A DNA stretch of 64,000 bases from contig JBDUYP010000020.1 in assembly GCA_039944535.1 (NCBI GenBank), positions 62,001 through 126,000 of the forward strand, given 5' to 3'. The notes beneath the pieces were generated by a model. That model was not told the origin of the DNA. It made no database searches and was given only the letters and a program-made list of their open reading frames with translations. The first letter of the stretch is position 1; every line of letters begins with the position of its first letter. This document shows, one piece after another, positions 60,337 to 64,000 of this stretch. This DNA comes from JAMZMI01 sp039944535 (GTDB taxonomy: Bacteria > Bacteroidota > Bacteroidia > Cytophagales > Cyclobacteriaceae). The position numbers and the translations under genes were made by a program.

Positions 60337-60921
60337 TTATTCGTTATTCAGGCTAAACCATTTCAATTCCAGACATTGCTTGAGCATTAACTTAGCCCGA
60401 TGCAAGATCTGCCAATAATTTGACGAGGTGATTTCCAGTTGCTGACAAACTTCTTTTGATTCCTTTCCCATATAATATTTCATGAGCATGGCAATTCTCC
60501 AGTTTGTAGGCAGGTCGTCCATGCATTGGGTCATCACTTTATTGAACCCTTCATCATCAAGCAAATGCTGTTCCTGTTCCCATAAAGATTCCATCCCATT
60601 AGGATTCCAATTGTCATTTTGATCAAAAACTCCTTCAGCATAAGGCTCCATTAATAATCGTTCTCCTTGTCGGGAAGATTTTCGGTAGTAGTCGATGATC
60701 TTATTATTCAGAATTTTGAACAGCCACGTTTTCACCTGGCTCTGACCCTTAAAAGTCCCAAACGATTTCCACGCCGACATAAATGTCTCTTGCACTAAAT
60801 CTTCAGCAGTGGATTGTATCCCTGTCTTGTGAAATGCCCAGCTCATTAGCGCATCGCCAAAATTATCCACCCACTCTGCGATGGTCCTTTGTCTAGATTC
60901 TAATTTCTGTTGTTCTTGCAA
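60337..60921 (-). CDS. ECF sigma factor (sigma-70 family)
   Basis: A 194-residue sigma factor. Region 2 is visible (AEDLVQETFMSAWKSFGTFKGQSQVKTWLFKILNNKIIDYYRKSSRQ). Region 4 (DDLPTNWRIAMLMKYYMGKESKEVCQQLEITSSNYWQILHRAKLMLKQCLELKW) has the helix-turn-helix. It is partnered with the zinc-finger anti-sigma gene directly downstream. Its -35/-10 targets are unknown. The 240-base gap to the next gene upstream shows nothing further. Confidence 0.9.
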   Translation of the reverse strand: MQEQQKLESRQRTIAEWVDNFGDALMSWAFHKTGIQSTAEDLVQETFMSAWKSFGTFKGQSQVKTWLFKILNNKIIDYYRKSSRQGERLLMEPYAEGVFDQNDNWNPNGMESLWEQEQHLLDDEGFNKVMTQCMDDLPTNWRIAMLMKYYMGKESKEVCQQLEITSSNYWQILHRAKLMLKQCLELKWFSLNNE

Positions 60922-61162
60922 TTGATTCTTTCAGGTTATTCCTCAACAACAAGTTTAGGGATTAATTTGGCTATTGAAACATAAATACACCCTATGATCG
61001 TAGGGGAGACATTTTCAAAACTTGAACCTATGCTTAGTTTTGTTTGTCCTGGTTCTTTCCACATTTACAGTCATGATAGCATCTGTTTTGGATTCGCTTC
61101 AGTACTCAATTCGTACTTTGAAACCAATAGGATCTCATTTCGAATCTCAATACATATCAATC

Positions 61163-61540
61163 TTATCCAGCAGATTCCGAACCCCTGGCATACGCCTTTG
61201 TCTCTGTGTAGATTAAGGCTAAAAGCAATGCGAGAGCAAGCAATGGCATCATAAACATGCCATCTCCTGCCAAAATATGGGAATAAGTAGCCATACCAAA
61301 ATCAAAAAAGAAGCCCACATAAGCCCACTCTCTAAGTTTAGGTGAAACACGAGAAATAACAGCCACCACTCCTAGAATCTTCGCAATGGTCAATGGTTTA
61401 ATTAATAATGCGCCGTAACCCAGCCCGGCAATAAGTTTGGTCACTTCCTCTGAATTGAATAAAAAATTGGAGGCTTGGAAAATCATTAAGCCTGAAAAAG
61501 CCACTGCCACTACCCAGTAAATAATAGTAAATTTTTTCAT
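61163..61540 (-). CDS. DoxX-like membrane protein
   Basis: A 125-residue integral membrane protein with four predicted helices (FTIIYWVVAVAFSGLMIF; YGALLIKPLTIAKILGVVAVI; EWAYVGFFFDFGMATYSHILAG; MPLLALALLLALIY). The pattern KPLTIAKILGVVAV-xxxSxxLREWAYVGFFFDF resembles the DoxX-like family of small redox-linked membrane proteins. A possible target of the adjacent ECF pair by position, but this is inference. Confidence 0.75.
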   Translation of the reverse strand: MKKFTIIYWVVAVAFSGLMIFQASNFLFNSEEVTKLIAGLGYGALLIKPLTIAKILGVVAVISRVSPKLREWAYVGFFFDFGMATYSHILAGDGMFMMPLLALALLLALIYTETKAYARGSESAG

Positions 61541-61613
61541 TGTCAGTTTTTTTGTTTGACCTATTAGACGATCAAGCAGGTCAATCCTGACAAGGTTGAC
61601 GAATCTTGAGTTT

Positions 61614-62615
61614 TTATCTAAACTCTAAATGATGAGCACTCTGACTTTTGGGTTTCGGGTAAAGCATTTCGCGATTTTCAGTTTTTCTTAGAATGCGAAT
61701 GCTCTCTCCCTGAACCACAGCTATTCTCAAATAATGACTTTCGGGCATCACCTGAAACTTCTGGGTCAGATCAGGTTCTTTGGACACTCCAAAAGTTTTA
61801 TAATATGCCTCAAACTCTGTGGTTCCATCGGGTGCATATCTGGTCACTTTGAAAAGGGCATCAACCTGACGAATATCGAACCAGCTTCCAGCTCCTTCAC
61901 CAGCCATCCAAACAGCAGACCCTGGAACCTGAAGAGGTCGGATAGGTTTAGGTAATACATGATCAAGGTCAATGTGGGTTGGTGGTTGATTGTTTTGTTT
62001 TTTAGCATGTATAACCACCCTTTTCTTAAGCACCCTCACAACAGTCATGGGTGAAGGAGTGATGGTATATGGAAACAGTAGTTTCAGTTTGATCCAAACG
62101 TTTAGATTTCCTGCGAGAATGATAGCGCGTACAAAACGGGAACAATTAGTGCCGCCTCGAATAAATGGCCCATATGGGAGAGGGCTTAATCGCCTCAACT
62201 GTTTAGCTTTGTCATAAGAACGTTGATAATTTACCTGCACAACAGATCCATGAAGATCACCAGTCCCATGGCACGCACTCCTCTCAGATAATTCTTGAAG
62301 GATTTGATTCAAATTGGACAAATTCCCATTTCTAAATCTTGGTACTGTGTTTATTTTCAACTCAGGGTCAGTCATGGAACTCCGAACTCGGCCTTTGCCA
62401 AAGGCCGCATGGTACCTGCCAAAATCAAAATATTGACAAATCCCATCCTTTTTTATCAACACTACAGCTGCATGACCTGCTCGATAATACCCGTTTTTGT
62501 TAAACCCTAAAACTTTCATAAGCGGATCATACCAAGAGCCTGCTTGCTTACAAAAAGTAGCTGGCCATGCAAGAGCGATAGCAATCCCATCCTTTATATC
62601 TATATACTCAGTCAT
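61614..62615 (-). CDS. DUF6695-like protein, possible permuted papain fold
   Basis: A 333-residue protein without signal peptide. Two motifs suggest a cysteine-hydrolase fold in permuted order: GHAAVVLIKKDGICQYFDFGRYHAAFG (His) and GGTNCSRFVRAIILAG (Cys). Other notable segments are RLSPLPYGPFIRGG and AGEGAGSWFDIRQVD. I recall similar proteins as DUF6695 in Bacteroidota. The substrate is unknown. It lies 3 bases from the stop of the next gene, so they form an operon with 62619-62966. Confidence 0.6.
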   Translation of the reverse strand: MTEYIDIKDGIAIALAWPATFCKQAGSWYDPLMKVLGFNKNGYYRAGHAAVVLIKKDGICQYFDFGRYHAAFGKGRVRSSMTDPELKINTVPRFRNGNLSNLNQILQELSERSACHGTGDLHGSVVQVNYQRSYDKAKQLRRLSPLPYGPFIRGGTNCSRFVRAIILAGNLNVWIKLKLLFPYTITPSPMTVVRVLKKRVVIHAKKQNNQPPTHIDLDHVLPKPIRPLQVPGSAVWMAGEGAGSWFDIRQVDALFKVTRYAPDGTTEFEAYYKTFGVSKEPDLTQKFQVMPESHYLRIAVVQGESIRILRKTENREMLYPKPKSQSAHHLEFR

Positions 62616-62618
62616 AAT

Positions 62619-62966
62619 TTAGTCGCTATGTATCTGAATTAACCTTTTAAACTGTCTCTGCCCAATAAAACAGGCACTTGATGAAAAGTGGGTTGTCAAC
62701 AGAAAAATTAATGTGGACACCATAATTAGCCATTTATCATTGTCGGGAGAAATAATGTTTACGCCAACCAAAAGGGCATTTACAATCAGAAGGCTGAGCC
62801 TTCTCAGCTGTTTTATTTTACAAGGCAAAGTTTCTGTATACGCACCTTCATGGGTCCGAGGTTGAGCAATTTTTCCCTCGGTGAATGCTCGTGTAGTGCC
62901 ATTACTATTTCCAAGCACAAGTGTTATGTTGAGGATAGTTAAAAGGTTTATTTGCCCGGTATCCAT
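62619..62966 (-). CDS. Small membrane protein, unknown function
   Basis: A 115-residue protein with two predicted transmembrane helices in its C-terminal half (RRLSLLIVNALLVGVNII; LIMVSTLIFLLTTHFSS) and a polar N-terminal third. No recognised family. It sits between the permuted-papain-like gene (3 bases) and the barrel gene (3 bases) on the same strand, so it belongs to a compact operon. Confidence 0.55.
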   Translation of the reverse strand: MDTGQINLLTILNITLVLGNSNGTTRAFTEGKIAQPRTHEGAYTETLPCKIKQLRRLSLLIVNALLVGVNIISPDNDKWLIMVSTLIFLLTTHFSSSACFIGQRQFKRLIQIHSD

Positions 62967-62969
62967 CTT

Positions 62970-63488
62970 TTAGGGTGTCAACATTAGACCAAAAACCATT
63001 GTGCTTTCCTCCTCATAAATAGAGAAATCTAATTCAGAAAAGAATGTGAGTCTGTTCCAATTTCTGTGTACCCCAACACCTGCCAGCGCTATAAAATTAT
63101 GTTCGCCGTGTTTGCTGTTTTTTTCATTGCTAATTCCCGCTCCAACCACAGGATATATCCCAAAATGAAAGACTTCAAAAATGTAGTGGAAAACCAAATT
63201 TATCTCGGTTTCAGTAGACTTTCCTTTTTCTTCATAAGTGACTTCCGGCCCAAAGCATATGTTCTCCCTGATGTTATAATAGAGCCTTCCGTTGGTGCCC
63301 AAACCCTTTTTTCCTGGTTCTAAGCTTAAACCAGCTCCGAGTGTGAATGAATGCTTTTCAAAAAAGCAGGCATGATATTGATTGTTATCAGGCTGTATAT
63401 CCTGACCTCTGCCAGCAAATGGGCTTAAACATGCGATGGCAAGTAAAAGAATGTAAAGAATGAGCGAACGACTATGATGCACCTGCAT
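62970..63488 (-). CDS. Small predicted outer-membrane protein
   Basis: A 172-residue protein; I start at the ATG at 63488 (MQVHHSRSLILYILLLAIACLSP, a signal peptide ending before GRGQD), not at 63542, which would add a non-leader tail. The mature part has barrel-like strands (HSFTLGAGLSLEPGKKGLGTNGRLYYNIRENICFGPEVTYEEKG; FHFGIYPVVGAGISN; NFIALAGVGVHRNWNRLTFFSELDFSIYEE). It overlaps the DinB stop by 17 bases. No functional family recognised. Confidence 0.65.
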   Translation of the reverse strand: MQVHHSRSLILYILLLAIACLSPFAGRGQDIQPDNNQYHACFFEKHSFTLGAGLSLEPGKKGLGTNGRLYYNIRENICFGPEVTYEEKGKSTETEINLVFHYIFEVFHFGIYPVVGAGISNEKNSKHGEHNFIALAGVGVHRNWNRLTFFSELDFSIYEEESTMVFGLMLTP

Positions 63489-63987
63489 ATTGTTGCTTTT
63501 TGGCAAACTTGATAATGGCTGGTGCAACTCCAAAACTTTCATCTACCAGTTCCGTAGCATCAAGATCAAAAAGCCCAACCTTGATCAGAGCCTGATGGTG
63601 AATCGAGTGCTCCAGGTTATAGGCCATTTCTCTGGAAATGGATGTTTCTATGGTTTCAATCAAGTTATCCCTGGCTGTAAAGTTGCCTTCTAACACGATT
63701 CGGTCATTTGTATTAAGCTTAGTGAGACCCTCAATGGTTGTGTTTATCAAACTTATAGCTGCTTGAGGGTGCTTTTCAACTTCATGCTGACGTGCCCTCT
63801 TGTCATAACTAACTACACCCCTTTTAATACCAGAAATCAGGCACTCATACAGATCGAGAATATGCCTTACATGCTGACCTATGCTTGAGCCTGAAAGCAA
63901 AGCCGATGGTTTCCGATATTGGGTTTGATCCATTTTCATAAGCAGATCACGGATGCTCAATAGATTTTCAATACAATATTCATTCAT
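63472..63987 (-). CDS. DinB-like four-helix protein
   Basis: A 171-residue helical protein. It has the DinB/YfiT-like pattern: GQHVRHILDLYECLI (first His pair region), AYNLEHSIHHQALIKVGL (H-x3-H) and conserved spacing to a metal site, as in DinB-type metal-dependent (thiol transferase) proteins. Given the bacilliredoxin in this window, a bacillithiol-S-transferase role is possible, but only by analogy. It is the most upstream member of the minus-strand cluster; its start lies 13 bases from the window's end. Confidence 0.7.
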   Translation of the reverse strand: MNEYCIENLLSIRDLLMKMDQTQYRKPSALLSGSSIGQHVRHILDLYECLISGIKRGVVSYDKRARQHEVEKHPQAAISLINTTIEGLTKLNTNDRIVLEGNFTARDNLIETIETSISREMAYNLEHSIHHQALIKVGLFDLDATELVDESFGVAPAIIKFAKKQQYAGAS

Positions 63988-64000
63988 GTTTATGGTGTGA

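Noticed and set aside
61022..61216. A 64-codon frame with a hydrophobic start
   Set aside because: It overlaps the 3' end of the DoxX-like gene on the other strand, has no promoter or conserved feature, and is likely chance.
1..64000. CRISPR array, prophage, insertion sequence, toxin-antitoxin or restriction system
   Set aside because: No spaced direct-repeat array, no transposase, integrase, phage structural, nuclease or methyltransferase-pair genes were seen; the short repeats present lie inside protein-coding genes or promoters.

Overview
The window is from a Bacteroidota chromosome, most likely a gliding, probably marine member of the Cytophagales. This is inferred from gene content: GldB, GldD and GldE, a type IX secretion (T9SS) C-terminal sorting domain, a bacilliredoxin, a one-chain 2-oxoacid dehydrogenase E1 and the gene order HU / RNase G / mutY-ssb-gldE-gldD. 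It also fits several Bacteroidota-type -7 promoter elements (TAnnTTTG). Coding density is high and most genes are housekeeping. I see no prophage, insertion sequence, CRISPR array or defence island.

Layout. 1-9.9 kb: 3' end of a TANGO2/NRDE gene, a lipoprotein, glycine dehydrogenase (gcvP), a secreted M28 peptidase, dihydroorotase, tRNA-His, an MscS channel, a small secreted protein that appears to start at CTG, and a HisA-like isomerase. 10-15.6 kb: two paralogous histidine kinase/response regulator operons, each diverging from an exported protein gene (a T9SS cargo and a DUF1573 protein). Both divergent intergenic regions carry TTAAC boxes repeated every 10-11 bp, placed identically relative to a -7 element. 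This is the most coherent uncharacterised system I see. 15.6-19.9 kb: an interrupted tRNA-Val-like sequence, the intact tRNA-Val, DoxX, a DUF892 protein, a YeeZ-like SDR, ispF and an M16 peptidase. 20-25.5 kb: fused 2-oxoacid dehydrogenase E1, an exported PRYS-repeat protein followed directly by a bacilliredoxin, an outer-membrane protein and lipA.

25.5-36.6 kb is envelope-rich: an AsmA-like protein, a lipoprotein, aldehyde dehydrogenase, a transglutaminase-like protein, two OmpA-family proteins, an M23 lipoprotein and an M20 dipeptidase. 36.6-46.1 kb: a 1652-residue exported protein of unknown function, then prmA, tpiA and uvrA. 46.2-53.2 kb: an ECF sigma factor with a small zinc-less partner, nth, a glycosyltransferase, gldB, a beta-barrel protein, an RNase G-like enzyme and a 29-residue mS38/bS22-like ribosomal protein gene. 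53.2-60 kb: a TPR protein and HU, divergent across a perfect palindrome from mutY-ssb-gldE-gldD, then recG. 60-64 kb: a second ECF sigma/anti-sigma pair, a DoxX-like protein and a run of poorly characterised genes ending in a DinB-like protein.

The gliding genes (gldB, gldDE), the T9SS cargo and the OmpA/TPR envelope proteins fit a gliding, secretion-active cell. Function calls rest on recognised motifs; no database search was run.
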